DNA of 64,000 nucleotides from an uncultured Prevotellaceae bacterium (GTDB taxonomy: Bacteria; Bacteroidota; Bacteroidia; Bacteroidales; Bacteroidaceae). The notes under the pieces are model-generated. The model was not told the origin of the DNA. It searched no databases and worked only from the letters and a program-made list of their open reading frames with translations. Numbering within the stretch: the first letter of the stretch is position 1; the number at the start of each line of letters is the position of its first letter. Below, piece after piece: positions 8,166-16,677 of the stretch. The translations under genes and the position numbers were made by a program. The stretch spans positions 62,001-126,000 of the forward strand of contig OMWH01000007.1 of the NCBI GenBank assembly GCA_900314755.1. Reading direction: 5' to 3'.

Positions 8166-9072
8166 TCCGGTATATGGAGCACCGAGCCTGTTACACGAAT
8201 TGGTGCGGCAGATAGAGGAAACAGTCAGTAAATTGACCTCCGACTACGAGATTATCCTTGTAGAAGACCATAGTCCCGACAACAGCCGGGAGATTATCAC
8301 CGAGATCTGTGAGAAGAACAAAAGGGTGAAGGGCGTGTTCCTCAGCCGGAACTTCGGACAGCAGTATGCGCTGAACGCCGGTTTCGACCTGTCGACGGGC
8401 GACTATGTGGTGACCCTCGACTGTGACCTGCAGAACCCACCCGCAAAGATTAAAGACCTCTACGAAAAAATTAAGGAAGGGTACGATATCGTGTTCGCAT
8501 CCAGACAGAACCGTCCCGACAATTTCTTCATGACGCAGGGGTCTCACCTGTTTAACAAACTGATGGGATTCCTTACGGACACCAAGCAGGACGAAGCTGT
8601 CGCTGAGTTTGCCATCTACCGCAGGAAAGTGGTGGATGCCATGGCTGAGATGGGTGACTATCGCCGCTATTACCCGCTGATGAACCAATGGGTGGGTTTC
8701 AAGACGGCAAAAGTAATGGTCAACCATGATGAGCGGACGGATGGTAAAGAATCATCATACTCCATGCGCAAGCGTATCGACCTTGCCGTGACAACCGCAG
8801 TGTCGTTCTCTACGAAGTCATTACGACTGATTGTCTATTTCGGAGTGCTCATCACCTTCTTTGCCATCGTCCTCGCCCTCATCCTTACCATCAAGACGCT
8901 GGTGATGGACACGAGGGTCAGCGGATGGGTGACCCTGTTCGTCTCCATGTGGTTTATTGCGGGTATCCTTGTGACAGTGATCGGTGTGGTAGCAGTATAC
9001 ATCGGCAACATCTTCGACGAGGTAAAGCGTCGTCCCTCTTATATCATTGACGAAAAACTGAATTTTGAATGA
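8146..9072 (+). CDS. GT2 polyprenyl-phosphate glycosyltransferase (GtrB/DPM1-like)
   Basis: 308 aa. GT-A domain of family 2: start MEISVISPVYGAPS, nucleotide-binding EDHSPDNSREI, the metal motif DCDLQNPP near residue 88, and the acceptor motif YYPLMNQWVGF near 183. Two transmembrane helices follow (about 225-250 and 262-290). This layout is that of GtrB/ArnC/DPM1 enzymes, which load a sugar from a nucleotide donor onto a polyprenyl phosphate at the inner face of the membrane. GtrA would flip the product for the GT-C proteins on either side. It overlaps both neighbours. Confidence 0.87.
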   Translation: MEISVISPVYGAPSLLHELVRQIEETVSKLTSDYEIILVEDHSPDNSREIITEICEKNKRVKGVFLSRNFGQQYALNAGFDLSTGDYVVTLDCDLQNPPAKIKDLYEKIKEGYDIVFASRQNRPDNFFMTQGSHLFNKLMGFLTDTKQDEAVAEFAIYRRKVVDAMAEMGDYRRYYPLMNQWVGFKTAKVMVNHDERTDGKESSYSMRKRIDLAVTTAVSFSTKSLRLIVYFGVLITFFAIVLALILTIKTLVMDTRVSGWVTLFVSMWFIAGILVTVIGVVAVYIGNIFDEVKRRPSYIIDEKLNFE

Positions 9073-10253
9073 GCAAAAAGATTTTTGAGAATAAGTATTT
9101 CTGGTGGGGACTGGGACTCATCATCGTCCTCATCGCCACCTCCGTGGAAGTTTTCCGTGGCAGGAACACCAATTACTTTGACTATCAGGACTCCACCCGT
9201 ATGTTCTGGGAGGGACTGAGCCCCTATAACTTAGAGTATGCACAGGCACACCAGATATACTTCCTCTATTCCCCTGTCTTCAGTGTCATTTTTGCCCCCA
9301 TCTTCTTTCTGCCATGGTGGTTAGGTCCCTATATATGGAACATCGGCAACTACACGTTATTCTCGCTTGCCATCAAATGGCTGCCCCAGCAACTAGAGAG
9401 ATACAAGCTATATATCTTCATCTTCCTATTGTCGGTAGTGCTGCAGACCGTGTTCTGCTACCAACATAACATCATCGTAGCATATATCTATCTCTTTGCC
9501 TTCATCCTGCTGGAGCGAGGGAAAGGCTTCTGGGCAGTCTTCCTCATCATGCTGTCGGCAACAACGAAGGTATACGGTGCCGCCGAGCTTGCCATCCTAT
9601 TCTGCTATCCCAAGACATGGCGCAACTTCGGGTATGCCGCACTATGTGGTGCTTTCTTCCTGCTGCTGCCTGCCATTAATACCAATTTCGACAACGTCTT
9701 TGTGCTCTACCAGCAGATGTTTGACATGATAGCGGCTCATCATAGTGATTCCGATTTCACAGGAATCCTGTTTGCACGAGGGCTGAAACCCTTCCTGCTG
9801 CCCAACTACCGCTTAGTGCAGCTAACGATGATGGGTATTCTCGCTGTCCTTTTCTTCTGGCGTTATAAACGTTGGAGCGACTTCCGCTTCCGGGTACGGG
9901 CATTAGGGGTACTGACGGGTTTTATGATTCTCTTCAGCGACTGTCCTGAGACCCACACCTATGTCATCACCTTCCCTTTCTATGCCATGGCATTCTGGTT
10001 GCAGGAAAAGCGGACGTGGTTGGACTGGACACTGTTCTGGCTGCTAGTGGTGAATTTCTGTATCCTGCCTACCGATGTGCTCTGCCCCGCCTGGTTGCAT
10101 AACTTCGTTCACCGCACGTTCTGGTTAGATGTGTATACGTATTTCTTCTGCTGGCTGAGAATGATATGGTTGGCGGTAGGACCGGAAGTAGAAATGAAAG
10201 GAATAAAAGAAATGAAAGGAATGAGAAATGAAAATGAAGAAATGGGGAAATGA
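9069..10253 (+). CDS. Second DUF2029/GT87-like polytopic glycosyltransferase
   Basis: 394 aa, starting inside the stop of the GT2 gene (ATGA). Many transmembrane helices, with the N-terminal periplasmic loop NYFDYQDSTRMFWEGLSPYNLEYAQ resembling that of the first DUF2029 protein. Likely the second periplasmic transferase of this operon, perhaps for another acceptor. The last 20 residues or so (VEMKGIKEMKGMRNENEEMGK) and the TGA stop are encoded by a purine-rich repeat tract, so the original C-terminus has probably been replaced by repeat sequence. Confidence 0.75.
   Translation: MSKKIFENKYFWWGLGLIIVLIATSVEVFRGRNTNYFDYQDSTRMFWEGLSPYNLEYAQAHQIYFLYSPVFSVIFAPIFFLPWWLGPYIWNIGNYTLFSLAIKWLPQQLERYKLYIFIFLLSVVLQTVFCYQHNIIVAYIYLFAFILLERGKGFWAVFLIMLSATTKVYGAAELAILFCYPKTWRNFGYAALCGAFFLLLPAINTNFDNVFVLYQQMFDMIAAHHSDSDFTGILFARGLKPFLLPNYRLVQLTMMGILAVLFFWRYKRWSDFRFRVRALGVLTGFMILFSDCPETHTYVITFPFYAMAFWLQEKRTWLDWTLFWLLVVNFCILPTDVLCPAWLHNFVHRTFWLDVYTYFFCWLRMIWLAVGPEVEMKGIKEMKGMRNENEEMGK
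10191..10252. repeat. Purine-rich repeat tract at a GT87 3' end
   Basis: An 18-bp near-direct repeat (10191-10208, 10209-10226) made of GAAATGAAAGGAAT-type words, then AAATGAG/AAATGAAG words up to the stop codon. It supplies the stop of the GT87-like gene and upstream in-frame ATG codons for the next gene. Confidence 0.7.
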
Positions 10254-10263
10254 GGAGTTGGCT

Positions 10264-11016
10264 ATGAGATTGAAAAGGAGATATATTATATATCTATTAT
10301 TGCTGTTGCCATTGGCAATACAGGCGCAGAAAGTGCCGGCATCGCATACCTTTACGGTAAATGGTGTACGGTTTAAGATGAACTTCGTGCAGGGCGGTAC
10401 CTTTATGATGGGAGCATTGCCGAACGACGCACTTGCTGATGCCGACGAGGTGAGACACAAGGTGCGGGTGTACAGTTTCTATATCGGTGAGACAGAAGTG
10501 ACCCAAGCCTTATGGGAGGCTGTGATGCCCAAGAACCGTTCGAAACAGAAGGGTGCCGACCGACCTGTGGAGTATGTCACATGGGAACAGTGCCAAGAGT
10601 TCATCACACGACTCAACCAACTGACTGGCAAACATTTCCGTCTGCCCACAGAGGCAGAGTGGGAATATGCCGCACGAGGAGGACGGAAGTCGAAAGGCTA
10701 TCTCTATGCCGGTAGTAACAATCCTGATGAAGTCGCCTATACGCTAACCCATGACTTTGACGACCACCACAAAGCCGTAGGTCGTTTAAAACCCAACGAG
10801 TTAGGACTCTATGACATGTCGGGAAATGTCTGGGAGTTCTGCCAAGACTGGTATAAGAAGACTCCAACGGGTAAGCCCTCCAGCAGTTTTCACGTCATCC
10901 GTGGTGGTTCCTACGACTGTGACGCTCGTTACAGTCGTGTCACCAACCGTTTCATGTATGATGTCCGGCGCAGAAGAATGGAAGTTGGATTCAGATTAGT
11001 ATTATCAATACAATAA
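10264..11016 (+). CDS. Formylglycine-generating-enzyme/SUMF1-domain protein
   Basis: 250 aa from the ATG of MRLKRRYIIYLL. An upstream ATG at 10228 lies in the repeat tract and is less likely. A signal peptide ends near IQAQ-KVP. The rest is one SUMF1/FGE-sulfatase domain: FVQGGTFMMGA, EVTQALWEAV, RLPTEAEWEYAARGG, YDMSGNVWEFCQDW and the terminal GGSYDCDARYSRVTNR...GFRLVLS. In Bacteroidetes most exported members of this fold are not true formylglycine generators but lectin- or scaffold-like proteins. No sulfatase partner with a CxPxR motif is adjacent. The domain is certain, the activity unknown. Confidence 0.8.
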   Translation: MRLKRRYIIYLLLLLPLAIQAQKVPASHTFTVNGVRFKMNFVQGGTFMMGALPNDALADADEVRHKVRVYSFYIGETEVTQALWEAVMPKNRSKQKGADRPVEYVTWEQCQEFITRLNQLTGKHFRLPTEAEWEYAARGGRKSKGYLYAGSNNPDEVAYTLTHDFDDHHKAVGRLKPNELGLYDMSGNVWEFCQDWYKKTPTGKPSSSFHVIRGGSYDCDARYSRVTNRFMYDVRRRRMEVGFRLVLSIQ

Positions 11017-11024
11017 CGAAGCAC

Positions 11025-11867
11025 CTACTTCTTATTCATATACTCCGGGAAGGTGAGAGACCAGCGTGAGCCACCCCATTGTTTGCGAAGCGTGTCGTAA
11101 TCAGCCAGTTTACTATAGCGCAATGCTTTCTGCAGCCAAGGGCGGCGAATCTTATCCTTGACAAAATTACCGTAGATCTCAAACTCAGAGAAAGCGGATG
11201 GAGTAGACAGGCTACGGTCATAGCTCTCTATGGCGGCATCGAGCCAAGGCTTCCCCCACCGTTTGCTAATCGTTTCCTGCAACACCTTCAGCTGTTCTTT
11301 GTCAAACAGCATTTTATGGTCAACATACGACAGATTGTCTAATTGCAGCTCAGGAAGGAAGCGATGGAGGTGGTCAATGATAGGCTGATGGTATTCGTAT
11401 GTCAGATAAAAAACAGTCTTGCTGTCCTCCGTCAGGAACACATGCGGATGAATAAGCACATGATCAGCGTCGATACACAGGTAGTACCTACATGTCCCCA
11501 CCCTGCCGCTAAGTTTCAGCAGTTGCTGGAAGAACCACCCACTACGGTCTCTGACACTACCGTCCGACCACTTGATCTTCAGGTTAATGTCTTTGGGGTT
11601 GAAACCAAATACCGTCGACTCATCAACAAATACGAGTCCGTTCGCCTGACAGAACTGAATGACCTCGTCCTGTGGTGGAGCCACGATATAAATATCCTTG
11701 ATAGGATGAGGAACACAATGACGGATACCTTCCAGACATAAAGGGAAGATACGCAGGTCTTTTGCCACTAAGGGTATTACGACATCAATAGGTTCCTGTG
11801 ACGGTTTCAGTTCTGGGAAATGTCGCCAAGAGAACAGGCGATAACGGATTTTACGTATTTGCGACAT
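11025..11867 (-). CDS. DUF6492-like putative glycosyltransferase
   Basis: 280 aa, soluble. It begins after a basic N-terminus with IDVVIPLVAKDLRIFPLCLEGIRHCVPHPI, a GT-A nucleotide-sugar fold opening, and has the metal-binding-like CIDADHVLIHP near residue 135. It resembles the DUF6492 family of uncharacterised transferases; that name is from recall and not verified. It is the last gene of the heptose operon, 1 bp after hddC-gmhB, and converges with the SUMF1 gene 8 bp away with no terminator between them. Probably adds a sugar, perhaps heptose, to a surface glycan. Confidence 0.6.
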   Translation of the reverse strand: MSQIRKIRYRLFSWRHFPELKPSQEPIDVVIPLVAKDLRIFPLCLEGIRHCVPHPIKDIYIVAPPQDEVIQFCQANGLVFVDESTVFGFNPKDINLKIKWSDGSVRDRSGWFFQQLLKLSGRVGTCRYYLCIDADHVLIHPHVFLTEDSKTVFYLTYEYHQPIIDHLHRFLPELQLDNLSYVDHKMLFDKEQLKVLQETISKRWGKPWLDAAIESYDRSLSTPSAFSEFEIYGNFVKDKIRRPWLQKALRYSKLADYDTLRKQWGGSRWSLTFPEYMNKK

Positions 11868-11868
11868 A

Positions 11869-13182
11869 TTATAATGATTTTAAGATTTCTGACAATACAT
11901 GTTCTAAAGCTCCGGGCTTGTTTCTCTCAATCTTGACACTATGAAGTAATCCTGCATTCCTTCCAGCCTCAACATCAGCATCACTGTCACCTATCATGAC
12001 AGATTGTGACAAGTCAATATGGTAATCGGAGGCGGCTTTCAAGAACAGCCCTGCTTTCGGCTTCCTGCAGTCACAGTTGATTTTATATTCAGGTCTTTCT
12101 CCTTCAAACCCTTTATCCGGATGATGAGGACATACATAAATGCCATCCACAAAGGCACCAGACTTACCTAAATCTGTTTCCATCTTATCATGTATCATCC
12201 TCAAATTTTCCCAATCGCAGTCACCACGTGCAATGACAGGTTGATTGGTGACCACAATAGTCAGATATCCCGATTTGTTAATCAACTTGATGGCATCTTC
12301 CACTTGTGGAATTAACTCAAACTGCTCTGCTTTAGTAAGGAAACCAACATACTGATTAATGGTGCCGTCACGATCAAGAAACACAGCCTTCTGAGGATGC
12401 TTTAGATTGCGCGCCCTTACTTTTCCTTTCTCTATATCTTCCTCCACCTCATAAAATCTGTCAGGAGTACCCATGTCTTTGATATACTCCGTCGTATCAT
12501 AGGCAAAAATTCTCCCACTATTGATGTGAGGTTTAAGGACATCCCTGTCAAGGTCTATCTTATCAGGATTCTCTGGATGACGAGGGACATAGTTCTTAGC
12601 CACTTCCTGCAGTAATGACGGGGATATTATCTCTATCCCGGCATTCACGCGATTCTGATAGTATAATCGCTCGTCTTCCTTGTTCATCCACTTTTTCACA
12701 CAATGAGTATCTACAGGAAGTCCGCCAATGGTCTGCGGCGGAAGAATCTCCGTAACGAGCAGTGAACTGTCATAAGGATGCCCGTTAGGGTGGGTCATCA
12801 AACTTGCCCAGGCATGTTTCTTAAAATGAAAATCGATGAAACGGTTGAAATCCACGTCAAGGACAACATCCCCGCACATCAACAGAAAATCCTCTGTCAG
12901 CTGCGGCATCTTAAACAAAGCGCCGGCAGTCCCTAACAGTGTAGACTCTACAAAATAACTGATGCTCACTCCAAACGAAGAACCGTCTCTGAAGTATTCC
13001 TGAATCACTTCCCCCAAATGACCTATGACGAGAATGATGTCAGTAAGACCACAAGCCCTCAGGTTTTCTATCTGCCACTGTAGGATAGGCTTACCCCCTA
13101 TCTCTATCATCGGCTTAGGCACGTCATTCTTTATACTGGCAATGCGTGTGCCTTTTCCACCTGCCATAATCACCACCTTCAT
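11869..13182 (-). CDS. Fused heptose-1-phosphate nucleotidyltransferase and heptose bisphosphate phosphatase (HddC-GmhB type)
   Basis: 437 aa, two enzymes in one chain. Residues 1-235 are a nucleotidyltransferase with MAGGKGTRI at 7-15, the VPKPMIEIGGKPIL lysine motif and the metal site MCGDVVLDVDF. Residues about 265-437 are a GmhB-type HAD phosphatase: FLDRDGTINQ nucleophile motif, zinc ligands in CPHHPDKG and NCDCRKPKAG, and MIGDSDADVEAG. GmhB removes the 7-phosphate of heptose 1,7-bisphosphate, and HddC then attaches a nucleotide, giving GDP-heptose in characterised systems. The gene overlaps gmhA by 4 bp, so consecutive steps are translationally coupled. The nucleotide used here is inferred from homology only. 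Confidence 0.85.
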   Translation of the reverse strand: MKVVIMAGGKGTRIASIKNDVPKPMIEIGGKPILQWQIENLRACGLTDIILVIGHLGEVIQEYFRDGSSFGVSISYFVESTLLGTAGALFKMPQLTEDFLLMCGDVVLDVDFNRFIDFHFKKHAWASLMTHPNGHPYDSSLLVTEILPPQTIGGLPVDTHCVKKWMNKEDERLYYQNRVNAGIEIISPSLLQEVAKNYVPRHPENPDKIDLDRDVLKPHINSGRIFAYDTTEYIKDMGTPDRFYEVEEDIEKGKVRARNLKHPQKAVFLDRDGTINQYVGFLTKAEQFELIPQVEDAIKLINKSGYLTIVVTNQPVIARGDCDWENLRMIHDKMETDLGKSGAFVDGIYVCPHHPDKGFEGERPEYKINCDCRKPKAGLFLKAASDYHIDLSQSVMIGDSDADVEAGRNAGLLHSVKIERNKPGALEHVLSEILKSL

Positions 13183-13829
13183 CCCTCACCAAAGAATTTA
13201 TCTTCCAACATCATACAAATACTATGGTACACAGGCAGGTGCAGTTCCTGAATCTTAAACGTCTCTGTCTCAGGAACCCGGATGCAGACATCGGCAAAAT
13301 CAGCCAATCGGCTATTAAGTCGACCAGTAAGCCCAATCACTTTAAGTCCCTTTGCCTTTGCCGTTATCGCTGCATAAAGTATATTCTTGCTGTTGCCCGA
13401 TGTGGAAATACCCAAATACACATCTCCGGCTTTTCCATAGCCATTGATTTGCTGGGCAAACACCAATTCTGGCAGCGAGTCATTCATGAAGGCTGTCGTC
13501 AGCGAAGAATGTCCTGTTAGGGAGATAGCAGGTAATGCACCCTGCAGGTTCTCAGCCAAGACAGCACCCATTTCCTCGTCAATGCTTTTTAAAGACTCTG
13601 CCTGATTAGCATAAACCTTTCTCTTCAACCTGAACTCTTTCATCAACTCACCCACGATATGCTCGGAATCGGACGCAGAGCCACCATTACCCGACACTAA
13701 CAGTTTCCTGTCTTTAAGATAGGCATCCTCTATCAGGTCGTATGCCTGTTTGATACTCTCCCTACAGACAGCCAGCTGTGGATATCTTTCTATCAACAAA
13801 CAAAGAATATGTTCTTGTCTTGCCTCCAT
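13179..13829 (-). CDS. gmhA: Sedoheptulose 7-phosphate isomerase
   Basis: 216 aa SIS-domain protein. The motif GNGGSASDSEHIVGEL near residue 47 matches the GmhA active-site signature, and ISTSGNSKNIL near residue 140 is the SIS phosphate loop. GmhA isomerises sedoheptulose 7-phosphate to D-glycero-D-manno-heptose 7-phosphate, the first step of heptose nucleotide synthesis. Its neighbours hddA, hddC-gmhB and the hldD-like gene supply the following steps. Four bases separate it from the epimerase gene and it overlaps the next gene by 4 bp. Confidence 0.88.
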   Translation of the reverse strand: MEARQEHILCLLIERYPQLAVCRESIKQAYDLIEDAYLKDRKLLVSGNGGSASDSEHIVGELMKEFRLKRKVYANQAESLKSIDEEMGAVLAENLQGALPAISLTGHSSLTTAFMNDSLPELVFAQQINGYGKAGDVYLGISTSGNSKNILYAAITAKAKGLKVIGLTGRLNSRLADFADVCIRVPETETFKIQELHLPVYHSICMMLEDKFFGEG

Positions 13830-13833
13830 TACA

Positions 13834-14793
13834 TTACTTGTTATTTTGAATGAGCATTCTCACATACAGTTTCATCTTCTCCTCATTCCCTTTCGTAATC
13901 TCAGAAATCAGGTTTAGCTGTCCCTCGGCAAAAGTGTGGAACTGGAACTTCTCTCTCAGCGACTCTGGCATCTCTATCAATTTGATATACTCCGCTGGGG
14001 TCTTGGCTGCTACAACACCCTCTTCTATGAGTGTTTCAACCACAATCTCAGCTACACGACGGTGGGAGATGGGATGATTGCCACCAAGATTATATATCCC
14101 GTTCTCAAAATTGTCATACATCATCGCATTGTACATCACCTCTGCCACGTCATCTACATAAACATGGTCGCGTACTATCTCATCCTTGAACAAGTCAATA
14201 TATCCTTGTTCTCGCATCATTTTGTAGAAGCGGTAAGCGATATTAGCGTTCTTTCCTTTATGAAACTCTCCCCAGCCAAAGACATTAAAGAAACGGAAGC
14301 CTATCACTTTTACATCCTTAAATTTCTCCTTATTGCCGTCGGTATACTTGTCGAAGAGCCATTTCGACCATGCGTAAATATTGTGAGGAAGCAAATAGTC
14401 CAATCCTCCATCCTGATGCTGTTTGTTGCCATAGACAGCGGAAGAGGAGGCATAAACAAAAGGTACATGGCGTTGGACGGCAATATCGCAGTACATCTTG
14501 GAAAACTCATAGTTCATCACCATCATCACCTTTGGATCATTCTCCAAGACATCGGCATTGGCACCAATATGGAAGATACCCTGGATATCATCAACATCTT
14601 CCAATGCTTCCCTGACACATGCCAAACCGTCAGAGTAGTCGATATAGTCTGTAAACTGCAATCCTAAAAGATTAGGCATTTTCGTTTCATCATAGTTGTC
14701 TATGATAATCACATCACTGATACCATTCTCATTCAGTTTTCTTACCACATTGGAACCAACGAAACCGGCTCCCCCCGTTACGACATAACTCAT
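13834..14793 (-). CDS. hldD: ADP-glyceromanno-heptose 6-epimerase-like protein (HldD/RfaD family)
   Basis: 319 aa extended SDR. NAD(P) loop TGGAGFVGSN at residues 6-15, Ser in YASSSAVYGN, and the catalytic Tyr/Lys pair in NIYAWSKWLFDKY. The overall pattern (GFRFFNVFGWGEFHKG, DHVYVDDVAEV) matches E. coli HldD. HldD converts ADP-D-glycero- to ADP-L-glycero-manno-heptose. The rest of this operon is of the GDP-heptose (HddA/HddC) type, so the nucleotide of its true substrate is uncertain. It lies 6 bp after hddA. Confidence 0.85.
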   Translation of the reverse strand: MSYVVTGGAGFVGSNVVRKLNENGISDVIIIDNYDETKMPNLLGLQFTDYIDYSDGLACVREALEDVDDIQGIFHIGANADVLENDPKVMMVMNYEFSKMYCDIAVQRHVPFVYASSSAVYGNKQHQDGGLDYLLPHNIYAWSKWLFDKYTDGNKEKFKDVKVIGFRFFNVFGWGEFHKGKNANIAYRFYKMMREQGYIDLFKDEIVRDHVYVDDVAEVMYNAMMYDNFENGIYNLGGNHPISHRRVAEIVVETLIEEGVVAAKTPAEYIKLIEMPESLREKFQFHTFAEGQLNLISEITKGNEEKMKLYVRMLIQNNK

Positions 14794-14799
14794 AAGCTG

Positions 14800-15813
14800 T
14801 TATATTTTTATTTCTTTCCTAGGGATATACACTATGGGATTATAATGAATCACTGTTGATCCTTCATTCTCCAATTCAAAAGGAACGTGCATCAGTTCAT
14901 GCAAAGCATTAATTACATGCTCCTGTTTTTCTTTTTCAACGTAGAACAACAAGAACCCGCCTCCGCCGGCTCCCAGCAACTTACCTCCTAAGGCACCAGC
15001 TTTAATACCCCGCTCATATAATTCATCAATGGTATTGTTGCTAATCTTACTGCCAGTACCCCTCTTTAACTTCCAAGAGTAATCCAACAATCTCCCAAAG
15101 TCATTGATATCTGCATGGCTGTCCTCCAAGATGGATTGTGCATCATTGACCAGACTCAGCATCTCCATCAGCTGTTTTCTTTTGTCATGCTGCTGATTGA
15201 TGGTATCTTGTTGTATCTCGGAGGAGAAACGCGAAATACCAGTAAAAAAAAGCATCAGATTTCCATCCAATATTTTCTTACGATCAGGACGGATAATAAT
15301 GGGGACAACCTTGAAAGTGTTGTTCTCAAAATCAATCCTGTTTAATCCTCCGTAGGCAGCGGCTATCTGGTCTTGCCATCCACCAGACTCCTGGCAAAGG
15401 GTACGTTCCAGATATATCGCATCTTCGGCGAGTTTTCGCTTACCAACATACTTCCCTTTCAGGGAATAGAAAGCATTAAGCATTCCAACTGCAAAAGTAC
15501 TGCTTGTCCCCAACCCCGTCCGTGCGGGGAGATCTCCTTCATACGTCAACCGTATCTCATGAATATCCAACATCCGCATTGCCTCACGTATGGCGGGATG
15601 TTCTATGTCATTGATATCATTAACACGCTCAAACTTGCTGTATACCAATTCTGAATAGTAAGGCATAAAAGGGGGAAGATGTCTGACGTTGACATAACAG
15701 TACTTGTCAAATGTCGTTGATATAACAGCACCGCCATATTCATTGAAGAAAGACGGAATATCCGTACCTCCACCAAAGAAAGACATTCGAAAGGGAGTTT
15801 TAGTGATAATCAT
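14800..15813 (-). CDS. hddA: D-glycero-alpha-D-manno-heptose 7-phosphate kinase (HddA-type GHMP kinase)
   Basis: 337 aa GHMP-family kinase. Substrate-binding MSFFGGGTDIPSFF at 9-22, the ATP loop PARTGLGTSSTFAVGML near residue 90, and the C-terminal GGKLLGAGGGGFLLFYV. HddA phosphorylates C1 of heptose 7-phosphate in the alpha configuration, which differs from the HldE (beta, ADP) route. It sits between a GT11-like transferase gene and the epimerase gene in the same operon, upstream of gmhA. Confidence 0.87.
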   Translation of the reverse strand: MIITKTPFRMSFFGGGTDIPSFFNEYGGAVISTTFDKYCYVNVRHLPPFMPYYSELVYSKFERVNDINDIEHPAIREAMRMLDIHEIRLTYEGDLPARTGLGTSSTFAVGMLNAFYSLKGKYVGKRKLAEDAIYLERTLCQESGGWQDQIAAAYGGLNRIDFENNTFKVVPIIIRPDRKKILDGNLMLFFTGISRFSSEIQQDTINQQHDKRKQLMEMLSLVNDAQSILEDSHADINDFGRLLDYSWKLKRGTGSKISNNTIDELYERGIKAGALGGKLLGAGGGGFLLFYVEKEKQEHVINALHELMHVPFELENEGSTVIHYNPIVYIPRKEIKI

Positions 15814-15834
15814 AATGCTATCGCTTTTATCAGG

Positions 15835-16677
15835 TTATACCATATTCTGAAACCAAAATGCAAACAAGCGGAAGCCCTCCTCCGTCATCTGTGACACATC
15901 AACCGTATCCATGCGATAAAGGGGGATGTCCCGATACATGGCAGCCACTAATGAGAAGGTACTTGGAGGACCTATCAGATAATCGCATTCTGAAAGCATG
16001 AACAAATCCTCGGGAGCACTTCCTCCTAAGCAGTGGATATGGGCTTTTTGACATAACAGTTGGAAACGTTCTTCAGTCACCGACGGGTCGTTGGTGGAGA
16101 GGTAAACATGAACCGACTTGTCCTGATGCATCCCCACAAAGCGGTTGATATAGGCTGCATAAATCTCATCCGAATAAAAGAATTGCCCATTACGCCATTT
16201 GGCATAGTCTCCACGACGGATGTGGACACCCAGACGGAGAGTGGAGAGTGGAGAGTTAAAGGTGGAGAGTTTTTCTACCTCCTGCATTTTCTTTCTGACA
16301 GGAGTAGTATACTGCTCATCCAACGTGAAGAGGTCGCAAATCTCCTCGCGATATTTCAAGAAAAGGTCGTAGTAGCGCACGAACCAACCGCTGACCACGA
16401 TGTGCCGATGTTTCAGCATTTTACGCTCCAAAGCCTCACGGTCACAATCACGACGTTTGAAACTCGCCGTAGGAAGAATCTTGAGGGCTGCAAGATATTT
16501 TGCCACAAGATACCAAGTGAAGCTAGTGAGATTGGTGTGGCATATCTTAAAATACTGGTATTTATAACTGAAGCGCATAGAAATGACTTTACGACCATGC
16601 TCCCTTCCCCATGCGTAGACATGGGCATATTGCAACAGGTTGTTACACATCTGGGACTTATCTCTAGCAAATATCAT
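15835..16677 (-). CDS. GT11-like alpha-1,2-fucosyltransferase family protein
   Basis: 280 aa. It carries the GT11 donor motif LGVHIRRGDYAKW near residue 150 and the C-terminal YLSTND...CLGG...EDLFMLSECDYLIGPPSTFSLVAAM pattern of bacterial alpha-1,2-fucosyltransferases. Residues 136-147 (LSTFNSPLSTL), directly before the donor motif, are encoded by a heptamer array, an in-frame insertion in a loop. It overlaps the GT90 gene by 4 bp. In a heptose operon the sugar could be fucose or another 6-deoxy or heptose unit. Confidence 0.75.
   Translation of the reverse strand: MIFARDKSQMCNNLLQYAHVYAWGREHGRKVISMRFSYKYQYFKICHTNLTSFTWYLVAKYLAALKILPTASFKRRDCDREALERKMLKHRHIVVSGWFVRYYDLFLKYREEICDLFTLDEQYTTPVRKKMQEVEKLSTFNSPLSTLRLGVHIRRGDYAKWRNGQFFYSDEIYAAYINRFVGMHQDKSVHVYLSTNDPSVTEERFQLLCQKAHIHCLGGSAPEDLFMLSECDYLIGPPSTFSLVAAMYRDIPLYRMDTVDVSQMTEEGFRLFAFWFQNMV
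16236..16270. repeat. GGAGAGT heptamer array inside the GT11 gene
   Basis: Five 7-bp units on the plus strand: GGAGAGT three times, TAAAGGT, GGAGAGT. The gene reads the stop-free pyrimidine strand. Confidence 0.85.

Noticed and set aside
13936-14667. 243-codon open frame opposite the epimerase gene
   Set aside because: Antisense to conserved HldD motifs; composition is that of a shadow frame.
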